64,000 nt of DNA, from the NCBI RefSeq assembly GCF_030848805.1, contig NC_092358.1, positions 12,378,433-12,442,432 of the forward strand, read 5' to 3'. How positions within the stretch are numbered: position 1 is the first letter of the stretch; each line of letters opens with the position of its first letter. The position numbers and the translations under genes were made by a program. Shown piece after piece: positions 1-10,412 of the stretch. The notes beneath the pieces were generated by a model. That model made no database searches. It saw nothing but the letters and a program-made list of their open reading frames with translations, and was not told the DNA's origin. This DNA is from Temnothorax longispinosus. Lineage: Eukaryota; Arthropoda; Insecta; Hymenoptera; Formicidae.

Positions 1-140
1 TAAATTACTAAGATCAAAATCAGGACGTAAAACAATATCACCTGAAAAACAATTATCTATCGCTATATGGAAAATGGCCACCCCAGATTCATATCGGTAT
101 GTTATTAATATTATTATTACACATTGTTGTTTCAATTTTT
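1..140. other. AT-rich sequence, no gene seen
   Basis: Short AT-rich stretch before the first inverted-repeat arm. I see no open frame with recognisable content and no repeat shared with the rest of the window. Confidence 0.5.
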
Positions 141-249
141 AAATCAAATAAAGGGACGTAAGAGAGGCAATCAGAGCCACGCGCGGTAATTATGCGCAAT
201 CAAAATAAGTCAATAATAAAATATATATATTAGTTAACACAAATTCGGA

Positions 250-287
250 CGTTTCGACACTTTTTTTGTGTCATCTTCAGAGCGTAA
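250..287 (-). ncRNA. Hammerhead-ribozyme-like motif in PLE arm
   Basis: On the minus strand the arm reads CTGAAGA, then a 5-bp stem GACAC/GTGTC closed by an A-rich loop, then GAAAC. This is the order of the conserved hammerhead core (CUGANGA, stem II, GAAA). Hammerhead motifs are known from PLE terminal repeats. I could not verify stem III or the cleavage site. The matching place in the right arm (about 1830-1856) keeps CTGAAGATGACAC but has lost the GAAA side. Confidence 0.5.
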
Positions 288-718
288 AAATGAAAATAAT
301 ACATGAAAATTTTAGACGATAAATTACAGTCAATCGCGACAAAATGAGTCAATCAGTAGAAAAGCGCAGTCAAATCAATAAAATAAAATTCATACGAATC
401 TTTGGTAGTCTGTCAGGATATGCCGATATGCAAATGCTCCGAATCGATCGCATCTTCGACGTTTACTCTCAGGTTGGAAGACCAGGTAGAAAGAAGAAAT
501 TCGATTGTCCTTTCTAAACCGTGAATCGGAGTCGCAATATGTTAAAAACGCAATGTATCAGTATTAAAATTACAATCACAAATTCTTACTTACGGAGCAT
601 TACAGACCAGTAAGTCGCAGTGTTAAAATGTACCTGTCGCTCTGACGTGTTGTGAGTGAGTGAAGTGTTGGTAGAAATTGGAAGGTTAACATAATAAAAG
701 CGGTGTATACATGAGTTA

Positions 719-862
719 GGGCCAGTTTTACAAGTGTCGGTTAACTTTTAATCTTAGATTAACTCACTCTTCGTCTTTTTCTAAGGGGAACGTTAGAAGG
801 AGGCGAATTAAAAGTGAGTTAATCTAAGATTAAAAGTTAACCGACACTTGTGAAACTGGGTC
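719..862. mobile_element. PIF/Harbinger-like MITE with TTA target duplication
   Basis: A 144-bp palindromic insert flanked by TTA at 716-718 and 863-865. Its ends are GGGCCAGTTTTACAAG and the complement of GACCCAGTTTCACAAG, with inverted repeats of about 55 bp. The opposite PLE arm has an uninterrupted site (minus strand GAGTTAATGG, near 1390), which proves insertion with a 3-bp duplication. A TTA/TWA duplication and a GGGCCNGTT-type end are typical of PIF/Harbinger. It is too short to code for protein. Confidence 0.85.
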
Positions 863-999
863 TTAATGGTGGGGATAAAAATTCACAACGATTTTTTAAA
901 CAGAACAATTTAAGAACATAACAAGGGATCTGAAAGTGAGATTATCGTATAATAGCTTAAACAAAATGCGAACCTTCATAAAAGCTCATAAGAATAGTC

Positions 1000-1355
1000 T
1001 CCCACGTTCTAAACAATGTAACGTAGTATACAAAATTAACTGTAATGATTGCGACGCATCTTTATGTAGGCCAAACGAGCAGACAATTACAAACAAGAAT
1101 TAAGGAACACCAGAACCATATATAAATTGGAATACATCTAATCATTCTGTTATAACAAATCATAGATTAGCATTAAATCATAATTTTGATTGGGATAATG
1201 TGGAAATTCTAGATAATAAATCGTATTTTTATAAACGCTTAATTTCCGAGATGCTGTGCATAAAGAGACAGGAAAATGGATTGAATTTGCAGACGGACAC
1301 GGAAGATTTACCGGATACTTATTTGAACGTTATTGATAGGTTATCACAAATTTAG
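1000..1355 (+). pseudogene. Penelope GIY-YIG endonuclease fragment, frameshifted
   Basis: C-terminal nuclease domain of a PLE, the enzyme that nicks the target for reverse transcription. Visible pieces are a VYKINCNDC start with cysteines of the linker zinc finger, YVGQTSRQLQTR with the GIY-YIG core and catalytic Arg, NHDFDW-like spacing, and LISEM with the catalytic Glu. The frame ends in TAG at 1353. Two frameshifts break it, one near 1068 before YVG and one near 1122 before the INW segment. It matches the intact-frame copy at 53301-53672 along its length. Not functional. Confidence 0.85.
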
Positions 1356-1947
1356 AGTTATTCGTTGTGAATATTTATCCCCACCATTAACTCATGCACA
1401 CACCGCTTTTATTATGTTAACCTTCCGATTTCTACCAACGCTTCACTCACTCACGACATGCTAGAGCGACAGATACATTATTTTAACACTGCAACTTACT
1501 GGTCTGTAATGGTCCGTAAGTAAGAATTCGTGATTGTAATTTTAATACTGATACATTGCATTTTTTAACATATTGCGACTCCGATTCACGGTTTAGAAAG
1601 GACAATCGAATCTCTCCTTTCTACCTGGTCTGGTTTTCCAACCTGAGAGTAAACGTCGAAGGTGCGATCGATTCGAAGCATTTGCATATCCTGACAGACT
1701 ACCGAACATTCGTACGAATTTTATTTTATTGATTTGACTGCGCTTTTCTACTGATTGACTCAATTCATCGCAATTGACATTGACTATAATTTATCGTCTG
1801 AAATGTTCATGTATTATTTTCATTTTTACGCTGAAGATGACACAAAAAAGTATTAACATAATATATTTTATTATTGACTTATTTTGATTGCGCATTAATT
1901 ACCGCGCGTGGCTCTAATTGCCTCTCTCACTTCCCTTTATTTGATTT

Positions 1948-2370
1948 ATTCAAGAGAGCCTATATTTCGTTTATTCAAATTTTAATTTATATTTGTATAT
2001 GCATATAATTTTTCCTTGCTTAATATTTAAATTATGTACAGATCCATTTGTGAGAAATTCAGTGTAGGAAAAGCCACTGCGTTAAATGCTGGAAATTGGA
2101 ATATCGTTACAATTTTTACGTCTATAATTCGATTCAACGACATGTTTGTTGATATGCAATCCGCTAACAATGCGTTCCGAAATGAACGTAAGCGCTTACG
2201 CTTGATCACGCTCACACTGCCCTACCTTGCAGAAATAAGCGTTTGTCAGCAGAAGTTATGACGTCACGATGACGTCATTAGTCGATCCGTAAGCGCTTAC
2301 AACTCCAAAGCGAACGACGTGAGTAACGCTCATAAGCGCTTACAGCGCGTGAGCGTTCAAACCGAACACA
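1948..2370. other. Unassigned region with perfect palindromes
   Basis: Between the PLE and the GC-rich repeat. It contains the 14-bp palindrome CGTAAGCGCTTACG (2187-2200), GTAAGCGCTTAC (2289-2300), TAAGCGCTTA (2333-2342), and two TGACGTCA sites at 2259-2266 and 2270-2277. A 75-residue open frame at 2034-2261 has no recognisable domain and I do not call it a gene. Function unknown. Confidence 0.5.
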
Positions 2371-4137
2371 CCCTGGTGCCACATCGATTCCGCAATCGAG
2401 TGGATTTAGCGAGACACTCTCTGGTCGTCCGTCGGCGAGGCCGAACACGAAAAGTTTCCTTAAGATTCGCGATAGCCGCCCCGAGTCGGGTATTCGTTTC
2501 GTTCTGCGACGACTTGGTACGAGGTGACGGCGGGGAACCCTACGAGGAGGCATCGCATCGGTGAGGTTGTCCGCAAGTACTTAATACCGACATGTAACGC
2601 CACGACGCCGCCCTCCGGTGCGCGCTCTCGTCCGGGATTACGTTTGTAAAATCGCGACACGTACGGTTCCTTGAGACCGAGTATCGAATGGCGATCGACA
2701 GCGAGAGCGAAGGGCCTCGGGATGGTATCGTGGCCGCGGAATCGCGATAACGACGTGATAACAAGCCTCTGGAGATCGCGATAGATTTGTTGGCGAAATC
2801 CGGTAATGCGAGTCCGTTTTCGTGTAACGTCCGCGCTCGCGGTTGCGTCTCGCGCACACGGTGTTCACGGCGTATCGAATTACCAAATATTGCGTAGGTC
2901 GGAATGTCGTCCGCGTCGGCACATCAATCGCGTCAACGTGCCGTTTAGGTGGGCTAATTGCCTTAGAAAGTTATGCGTGTCAGGATAGTTATGTTCGGAT
3001 GCGTGTTTCGGTAATTGCGTGTAAGAAGTAGTCGTGCGGGCGGGAGAACGTTATTCGCGTGATTTACTCCATTCTCGCGATCGGCTCAGTGCCGTCGTAA
3101 ATGCGTATTATTATTGCTCGCGGTAATTCCGCATATTTTTCCTCGCGTTCGTTCCAGTATTTCGCGCTATGCCGAGTACTTCGGCGTATCATTCTTCGCG
3201 TTCAAAAGTCACGGGAGACAATGTGCCGAATTCGATCAGAATGACTTGCGTTGACTTTAGTTATTACGTACGTTAAATTAAGTCCGTATTTTCGCGTTAG
3301 TTATAAGATTTCGCGTCTCCTGGCGATCGCGCCGGAATATTTCTCGCGTTATTGCGTTGCGTACGGTCCTCATTACGTTGAGCCGCGGCTTACACCACGA
3401 TTCCACTGGCGTTAGGCTTAAGATAATTGGCGACAGAATTCTCGTGCGACTCTATACGTGGCGTTTACACGCTCCAAGCGTGACGTACCGTCCTCTCGCG
3501 ATCTTTCCTGCGAGACCAGATTTTCTATTTCCGGGATTATTTCGTGTTTATTGTCGATGCTTCATATTAATTATAAGTTTCCTCCTACTGTATTTCTCTA
3601 ATCTAATCGCAGCGCATTCTGCGCGTTTACTATACGATAACGTGATACTCCGTTCATTTCTGGCGTCCGCGCTATCATTATTTTTGTTGTTTTATTTCTG
3701 ACGCTCGCGCGATTAATTAATTATTTGATTTGTTCGATTGACTGAAGCCGAATTGGCATATATTGTTTCACCCGCGAGTTACTAAAAAATAAATGTTATT
3801 TTTTTTTTAATTGTTAATCGCTTGAGTTCGTAGCTTTATTTATTGGGTGTCACCCCGCCGGATATCGCGCTGCCCTTCATCACCCCCGCCCCAGCCCTTA
3901 GGTCGAGCTAGCCGATTCCTCGCACGTCCGCACGTTTCGTCTCGCGTCTCGTCTCGATTTTCTTTCGCGATTTCGCGGACGCGAATTTACGCGTCTGGCG
4001 CCCAACAGCAAAATCGTTTCGCAAAGTGTCGAAGGTGCGAGGGTTCTCGTCGGAGAGGCCTGTCACCTTTCTCTCCGTTTCCCCTTTTGATCCGGCACAC
4101 GTCCCGGCGCGGTCCGGGAGTGCAAAAAGCCGTGACA
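2371..4137 (-). repeat. GC-rich LTR-like repeat B, copy 1
   Basis: This 1.77-kb segment is collinear with 24587-26175, and both copies stop at the same base context (GCCGTGACAA). Read on the minus strand, the repeat would begin TGTCACGGC, as many Gypsy LTRs do, so a solo or truncated long LTR is the favoured reading. It is rich in CG dinucleotides. The open frames inside it differ between the copies and none looks like a protein. The class is inferred, not proven. Confidence 0.6.
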
Positions 4138-4140
4138 ATG

Positions 4141-4520
4141 CATAAAAATTCGGAAATTAAAATTATGTACATAATAGAAATTCAAGAATTAAAATTATGT
4201 ACATAATTAAAATTCAAGAATTAAAATTATGTACATAATAGAAATTCAAAAATTAAAATTATGTACATAATGGAAATTCAAGAACTAGAATTATGTACGG
4301 GTGATGTAGATACATATTAGGCAGTACGACAGGTTGCACGGCAGATTTTGCAGAGGCAAGCGTGGTAGGTAACGGCTCAGTAGGTAACGGCATATACATA
4401 TACCGTCAGAACTTTTCCACAGTACACAATATTTATGATAAATATTCATAAATATATATACTACAATGTTTATGGGTTAAAAATTGACGGTAATTATTTA
4501 TTTAATAAAATTTTATTTAA
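4141..4520. repeat. Left arm of split foldback C with 32-bp minisatellite
   Basis: Starts with about 4.5 copies of a 32-bp AT-rich unit (ATTATGTAC recurs at 4162, 4194, 4226, 4258 and 4290). Then come about 220 bp of unique arm sequence, including GTAACGGCTCAGTAGGTAAC and GCACGGCAGATTTTGC. The inverse complement lies at 10430-10700, including degenerate 32-bp units. It looks like one end of a large foldback or non-autonomous DNA element opened by later insertions. Confidence 0.75.
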
Positions 4521-4529
4521 TAATTATTT

Positions 4530-5130
4530 AATAAATTAAAGAATTTGTTGCACGGCTCTTTTTAGTCTTAAAATATTTTATGGACCGTGTCCTATCAGAA
4601 TATGCAACTTACGATTTTGTTGCTCGACCCTAACTGCAAATAAACAAATTATTTATCTCCGCGTCGACCGTTACCTACGCTTCGATGGCTAAAAACTAAC
4701 TAAAAGAATTTGTTGCCCGGGTCTTTTTGTTATTTAAATATTTTATGGACCGTGCCTTATCAGAATATGCAACTTACGATTTTGTTGCTCGCCCCTAACT
4801 GCAAATAAACAAATTATTTATCTCCGCGTCGACCGTTACCTACGGCTTCGATGGCTAAGAACTAACTAAAAGAATTTGTTGCTTGGGTCTTTTTGTTATT
4901 TAAATATTTTATGGACCGTGCCCTATCAAAATATGCAACTTACGATTTTGTTGCTCGCCCCTAACTGCAAAGAAACAAATTATTTATCTCCGCGTCGACC
5001 GTTACCTACGACTTCGATGGCTAAGAACTAACTAAAAGAATTTGCTGCTCGGGTCTTTGTGTTATTTAAATATTCTATGGACCGTGCCTTACCAGAATAT
5101 GCAACGTATGATTTTGTTTTTAATTACCTA
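4530..5130. repeat. 165-166-bp tandem repeat, about 3.6 copies
   Basis: The unit starting AGAATTTGTTGC repeats at 4540, 4705, 4871 and 5037. Each unit carries TTTTATGGACCGTG, ATGCAACTTACGATTTTG and CGCGTCGACCGTTACC. Copies 2-4 are very similar and copy 1 is more diverged. It sits inside foldback C. Non-coding. Confidence 0.85.
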
Positions 5131-5506
5131 CATTAAAAAAAACGTTTAAATCCGAGTAGTTTTAACCGGTTCCGAGATAAAAACCTAATTTGCCTCCACT
5201 ATAAATAATTTGTTTATTTGCAGTTAGGAGCGAGCAACAAAATCCTAAGTTGCATATCCTGATAGGGCACAGTCCATAGAATATTTTAAGACCAAAAAGA
5301 GCCAAGCAACAAATTCTTTAATTTATTAAATAATTATTAAATAAAAATTTATTAAATTAACAATTAGCGTCAATTTTTAACCCATAAACATTGTAGTGTT
5401 TCTAATTACCTTTATTTAAAAAAAAAAAGTTCAAATCCGAGTAGTTTTAACCGGTTCCGAGATAAAAACCTAATTTGCCTCCACTATATTTATTTTTTAA
5501 TAATAT
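5131..5506. repeat. Inner foldback C: inverted and direct partial repeats
   Basis: 5210-5400 is an inverted partial copy of the 166-bp unit plus the adjoining arm (it ends AACCCATAAACATTGTAG, the complement of 4460-4490). An 80-bp block with AACCGGTTCCGAGATAAA appears twice in direct orientation (5150-5205 and 5430-5490), about 270 bp apart. No coding content. Confidence 0.7.
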
Positions 5507-5508
5507 TA

Positions 5509-7854
5509 TATGAATATTTTTATAATAAATCTTTATGATCTATTCAATCTAAGATTACGAAAATATTTATGAACTACATATTTTGGTAAATATTTATAAA
5601 GCATTCAAATAATTATTATAAATGTTTTATAAATATTGTGTGCTGTCTCGGTTACTGATCGAGTGCCTTTATATCAATAAAGTGTGCAACGTTCCAATTA
5701 TGACGGATTTGGGTGATAATCATTTTGTGATTATTATAAAAGAAATAAAGATGAAAAATTAAATTTTATAAAGTTAACACGATAAAATAATCATGATGCT
5801 ACAAACTTTCTTTCTTCACCTTTTTACTTTTCGCGCGTATTGGCATTATTATAACATTGGCATTATTATAAATGAAAGAAATGTAGATTGTAAGTTGTCG
5901 CATTTAAAATATAAATTTAATATAAGTTAAATATATAGTCATATTTTATAATAATATTATAGCACATCGAGTGAAAACTATCTATTATAATCTATTATGG
6001 ACTATTTATGATTTTAAAGGAGATGTTCGAAACATCCTCCAGACTCTTCTAAACACAATGCGACTCTCCGCATGAAGCTTTGTCGCACTCTATCCAGCAT
6101 CGCAGGTGTTATATTAAGACTTGCTGCTTCAATTTTTGCAATTAAATCAGCTCGGTTGTCTGGTAGTGTCTGATACACCTGATCTCGTATGTAGCCCCAT
6201 GCAAAAAAATCCATGGGTGTGAGATCAGGTGATCGCGTTGGCCACTCGTCGAGATCGCTGTGGATGCCTATCCACCTGTGCGGAAATCGGCGATTTAATA
6301 TAGCACGAGCGAGATAGGATGTGTGGGCTGGATGGCCGTCTTGTTGGTATATAATATTTGGCAGAATATTTAACGGGACATCATCCAATAAATATGGCAG
6401 TGTTTTTTCCAGGAACTCTGCATATACTTGAGCCGTGATGTTAACATGTTCTGGGATAATGTATGGTCCTATGATCATATTATCCACAATCCCCATCCAA
6501 ACATTGACGCTATATTGCCCCTGGATGTGCGTTTCTTTCCGGCAATGGGGATTCTCTTCCGCGTAGTGGTGCTCATTGTGGCGATTAATACGTCTGTCAC
6601 TCCGGAAATTGCATTCGTCTGTCCACAAGATTCTTCTTAGGAAATTATCATTTGCATCATTGTCTACGCCAACCTGTATGATAAAAGTATACAATAATAT
6701 AGTTGTATTTTTTCATACTTTCCATTTTTTTTAAACTTTCCGCAACAATCGTTGCTGTATGGGAACAAGGAACAACCAGCGACAAACGAAAGTTTAGTCA
6801 ATAATTTTGTATATTGTAAGCTTTTGTGAAAGCAAAATGGCTAATAAATTATTAAACTTACTTGGTCTAAGATCCAATCACAAAATATTTCTCGGCGAGG
6901 AAAATCTCGGGGAAGCAACTTTTGCGTTGTGTGTCTTTTAAAAGGATGCCATCCTAGATTTTTTTTAATTATTCTGTGCACCCTGGTCTGCTGTAAATTT
7001 CTTTCACTTGCAATACACCTGGTGCTGGTATGAGGATTTGCTAACACAGCCTCTCTTACTTGATTTACCGTTTCTTCATCGCGTTGGCGTACATTTTGTG
7101 GACGTGTTGATGCGTGAAGAGTGCCAAATTGGCAAGCTCGACGATACAGTAAACCAAAGAGCGAGTGTGTCGAATGCCGCTTATCAGGGAAACGATTAGC
7201 ATATAAAATCCTTTCATTTTTATGGCATTCGCCATAAATGAGCAACATGTTTGTTAACTCTTCGTTAGAATAACGAGGACGTGGCATCGTTGACTGCACT
7301 ATTAGTCTACTGAGTCTTTTACCAGCTTCTTCTGCGGGAGAACAAAAGACGATCACTTCAGTCCATAATAGATTATAATAGATAGTTTTCACTCGATGTG
7401 CTATAATATTATTATAAAATATGACTATATATTTAACTTATATTAAATTTATATTTTAAATGCGACAACTTACAATCTACATTTCTTTCATTTATAATAA
7501 TGCCAATGTTATAATAATGCCAATACGCGCGAAAAGTAAAAAGGTGAAGAAAGAAAGTTTGTAGCATCATGATTATTTTATCGTGTTAACTTTATAAAAT
7601 TTAATTTTTCATCTTTATTTCTTTTATAATAATCACAAAATGATTATCATCCAAATCCGTCATAATTGGAACGTTGCACACTTTATTGATATAAAGGCAC
7701 TCGATCAGTAACCGAGACAGCACACAATATTTATAAAACATTTATAATAATTATTTGAATGCTTTATAAATATTTACCAAAATATGTAGTTCATAAATAT
7801 TTTCGTAATCTTAGATTGAATAGATCATAAAGATTTATTATAAAAATATTCATA
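5509..7854 (-). mobile_element. Tc1/mariner-superfamily transposon with 495-bp TIRs
   Basis: A complete DNA transposon of 2346 bp. The terminal inverted repeats run 5509-6003 and 7360-7854, 495 bp each and nearly identical. The ends read TATGAATATTTTTATAAT. A TA dinucleotide flanks each side (5507-5508 and 7855-7856), as expected for TA target duplication. The only gene inside is a transposase on the minus strand with an open frame. Long, well-matched TIRs and an uninterrupted gene suggest a fairly young copy. It landed inside foldback C. Confidence 0.9.
6014..7287 (-). CDS. Mariner-like transposase, two exons
   Basis: Cut-and-paste transposase. Exon 1 is 7287-6862 (142 codons) and exon 2 is 6673-6014 (219 codons plus stop), giving 361 aa. 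The intron 6674-6861 has a strong donor (CAA|GTAAGTTTA) and acceptor (ATCATACAG|GTT), and joins in phase 0. I chose the start MPRPRYSNEE because that N-terminal helix-turn-helix segment is conserved in this family; an in-frame ATG lies 35 codons upstream. Residues 1-60 and about 85-140 form two HTH-like DNA-binding regions. The catalytic triad is D161 (WTDEC), D254 (QQDGHPAH) and D292 (RSPDLTPMDFF), with 37 residues between the last two. No stop or frameshift was seen. It could be active and could mobilise TIR-bearing derivatives. Confidence 0.88.
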
Positions 7855-7856
7855 TA

Positions 7857-7934
7857 ACTAGCATGCCCTACCGGGCTTCGCCCTGAAGAACATGTGTATT
7901 AAGACACGCAAATAGTCTCTCTCTCTCTATCTCT
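7857..7934. repeat. GC hairpin with CT microsatellite
   Basis: Contains CCTACCGGGCTTCGCCCTG followed by AAGACACGCAAATAG. A close relative, ACCGGGCTTTGCCCCGG plus AAGACACGCAAATAG, lies at 23570-23615 at the end of a repeat D run. The hairpin probably belongs to the terminus of that family. It continues into a CT run where the LINE fragment begins. Confidence 0.55.
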
Positions 7935-8745
7935 CTCTCTCTCTCTTGCGTTATACAATCTGAAATACAACAAAAACTCTCTTTCCACCAATCTCAGGAT
8001 CAAGCTCGTAACTACCTTGATTATACCGCATATAGATTACTGTTGCCTTGTATACCACGGTCTGACCAAGGAACTGAATACTAAGTTACAGAGACTTGTC
8101 AATTGTTGTATTCGGTTTATCTATGACCTAAAGCGTGATGAACATATTACTCCATATCGACGTAGGTTGAAGTGGCTTTCTGTTGAAAATAGACGATACT
8201 ACTTTCTTGGATGCCAGATTTATCGTATCCTGCATATGGGCTCACCATCATACTTGCGTGAACTTTTTACTTCCCCTGATCCTACTCTTAGGAAGTCTGA
8301 TCGGCTCGCTTCATCATCTACTCAAACTTTTCACATTCCTGCTCATAGAACTGTCGCCTATAGATCCTCTTTCCAGCTTTCTTCCATTTACTTCTGGCAT
8401 TCTCTTCCTAATTCTGTTACCTCAGCATCGTCTTTTGCATCATTTAAAAGCTCACTTCGCATGTTCTTGCTTTCATCTGAATCAGACGTGTAAGTCTTGT
8501 GTTCTTTTCTCCGTTGTTCTGTGCACTCCCTTTTTTGTACTTTTCTTGGATCTTTTCTTCTTCTTGCATTTTGGTTTATATCGCGTTATTCTGTTGGGTT
8601 TTGTATTGCGCTAGTTCCTAAGTTGCGTTAGCTATAAGTTGTTTTGTATTATACTACATTGTCTGAGAGTGAGCATATGCCGTTGTAATCAGACTTTGTT
8701 ATCTTATTTTTGCCCCTTAGCCATTGCTCGGGCATAATTAAACTT
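7935..8745 (+). pseudogene. 5'-truncated LINE: RT thumb/C-terminus and 3' UTR
   Basis: The open frame from about 7937 to 8493 matches the end of a non-LTR reverse transcriptase of the Jockey/CR1/L2 type: LRIKLVTTLIIPHIDYC, KLQRLVNCCIRFI, HITPYRRRLKWLSVENR and YFWHSLPNSV. The ORF extends upstream of any ATG, so this is a 5' truncation, as is usual for LINE insertions. The 3' UTR runs to about 8745 and ends AATTAAACTTATCAATC before a CT microsatellite. The fragment is open but has no polymerase active site. The clade is uncertain. Confidence 0.75.
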
Positions 8746-8746
8746 A

Positions 8747-8747
8747 T

Positions 8748-8839
<92 letters not shown>

Positions 8840-9156
8840 TCTCGCTTCTCTCGTCTCTCTCTCTCTCTCCCTCTCTTCTCCCTCTCCCTCTCTCCAAATC
8901 TCTCCCTCTCCCTCTCCCTCTCCCTCTCCTCTCTCCCCCCTCCCTCTCCCTCTCCCCTCTCCCTCCCTCTCCTCTCCCTCTCCTCTCCCCTCTCCCTCTC
9001 CTCTCCCTCTCCCCTCTCCTCTCCCTCTCCCTCTCCCTCTCCCTCTCCCCCTCTCCTCTTCTCCCTCTCTCCCTCTCCCTCTCCCTCTCCCTCTCCCTTT
9101 CCCTCTCCCTCTCCCTCTCTCTTCCTCTCCCTCTCCCTCTCCCTCTCCCTCTCCCT

Positions 9157-9207
<51 letters not shown>

Positions 9208-9217
9208 TCTCCATATG
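8747..9217. repeat. 470-bp polypyrimidine (CT / CCCTCT) tract
   Basis: Near-pure pyrimidine on the plus strand: (CT)n at both ends and (CCCTCT)n-type hexamers in the middle, with only occasional A or G. It follows the LINE 3' end and may have expanded from its tail. The long Leu/Ser and Arg/Glu frames here are artefacts of the repeat. Confidence 0.95.
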
Positions 9218-9439
9218 CATTGCTCTCACACGCGTAGCTTTTGCCATTTTTTAATTTTCAATATTACAAATTTATATTTCGGAAATAAAGCATTTTTGCA
9301 TATAATATGCCATACCTCAATTTTGTGTCAATACCACCAGCATTAGCATTACCCAAGATGTACCACGTGGAGGTTGCCTGGTCGGATTTACACCTCTTGT
9401 GTATGTGTGTTTGTGTTAGTGTGTGTGTGTGTGTGTGTG
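9218..9439. repeat. Spacer with a segment shared with a foldback MITE, and a GT run
   Basis: 9335-9395 (GCATTAGCATTACCC, then GGAGGTTGC and GGTCGGATTT) resembles 48016-48075 in the arm of the MITE at 47623-48863. Both are followed by a GT- or GTGC-rich run (here 9402-9439). No coding content. Confidence 0.6.
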
Positions 9440-10412
9440 TATTTCATATACTTTTAGTAAAAATTCAGTCAATTATTTCTCGAAAAATTAGAAAAATTAA
9501 AAAAACCAGTTTCCAGAAAATCGGTAAAAAAAACTATACACTCTACCTCTACACTCCCCGGGAAATTCTACCCCTATTTCATATACTTTTAATAAAAATT
9601 TGGTCAAATAGTTTTTAATTCGAAAAATTTCTGATACCGGTTTCCAAAAAAATCGATATTAAAAGTATATGAAATTTAATAAAAATTCGGTCAAATGATT
9701 TTTAATTTCCCCTGTTTTATGTAAAATTCTTTACTATTACAATGTAATAAAAAAACAGTTTGTAGCCTTTTTTTATTTGCTATGATCTCGGTAACAAAAA
9801 ATTATACACTTTATAATTCTCCCTAGAAAATTCTACCCCTATTTCATATACTTTTAGTAAAAATTTGGTCAATTATTTCTCGAAAAATTAGAAAAATTAA
9901 AAAAACCGGTTTCCAGAAAATCGGTAAAAAAAACTATACACTCTACCTCTACACTCCCCGAGAAATTCTACCCCTATTTCATATACTTTTAATAAAAATT
10001 CAGTCAAATGGTTTTTAATTCGAAAAACTTCTGATACCGGTTTCCAAAAAAATCGATATTAAAAGTATATGAAATTTAATAAAAATTCGGTCAAATGATT
10101 TTTAATTTCAAAAATTTCAGTACTGGCTTCCAAAGAGATCGGTAACAAAAAATTATACACTTTATGGCACTCCCCGGAAAATTCAACCCCTGTTTTATAT
10201 ACAATTTTTTGAAATTCCGTCAATTATTTACCGAAAAATTGAAGAAATTAGAAAAACCGGTTTCCAGAAAATCGGTAAAGAAAAACTATACACCCTATAG
10301 CACTCCCCGGGAAATTCTACCCCTATTTCATATACGTTTGGTAAAAATTCGGTCCATTGGTTTCCGAGATCATAGCGAACAAAAAAATGCAAACCCTGTT
10401 GCTTTATAATAA
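9440..10412. repeat. AT-rich repeat family D, cluster 1
   Basis: Direct repeats built on CCCCGGAAAATTCTACCCC, ATTTCATATAC, AATTCGGTC and ACCGGTTTCCA. A block of about 270 bp (9444-9710) recurs at 9842-10108, a spacing near 398 bp. The family reappears at 20640-20880, 21644-23600 and 33955-34176. Some copies end in GACAGACAGAC(A/G)-type tails plus a GC hairpin. The short open frames in it are unrelated to any protein I know. Class unresolved. Confidence 0.75.

Larger units (their letters stand above)
141..1947 (+). mobile_element. Penelope-like retroelement with inverted terminal arms
   Basis: Two inverted arms, about 141-893 and 1361-1947, flank a centre that encodes a GIY-YIG nuclease relic on the plus strand. 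The right arm is the natural 3' flank of the nuclease, so the left arm is an inverted copy of the element's own 3' end. PLEs are known to carry such LTR-like copies in direct or inverted orientation. The reverse transcriptase domain is absent. The left arm is longer only because a 144-bp MITE has inserted in it. The arms differ at scattered bases and short indels, so this copy is not recent. The class rests on the nuclease motif and on resemblance to the PLEs at 47012-51325 and 53301-54190. Confidence 0.8.

Noticed and set aside
8710..9247. Long Leu/Ser-rich and Arg/Glu/Gly-rich open frames
   Set aside because: They are translations of the CT/CCCTCT microsatellite and have no protein-like composition.
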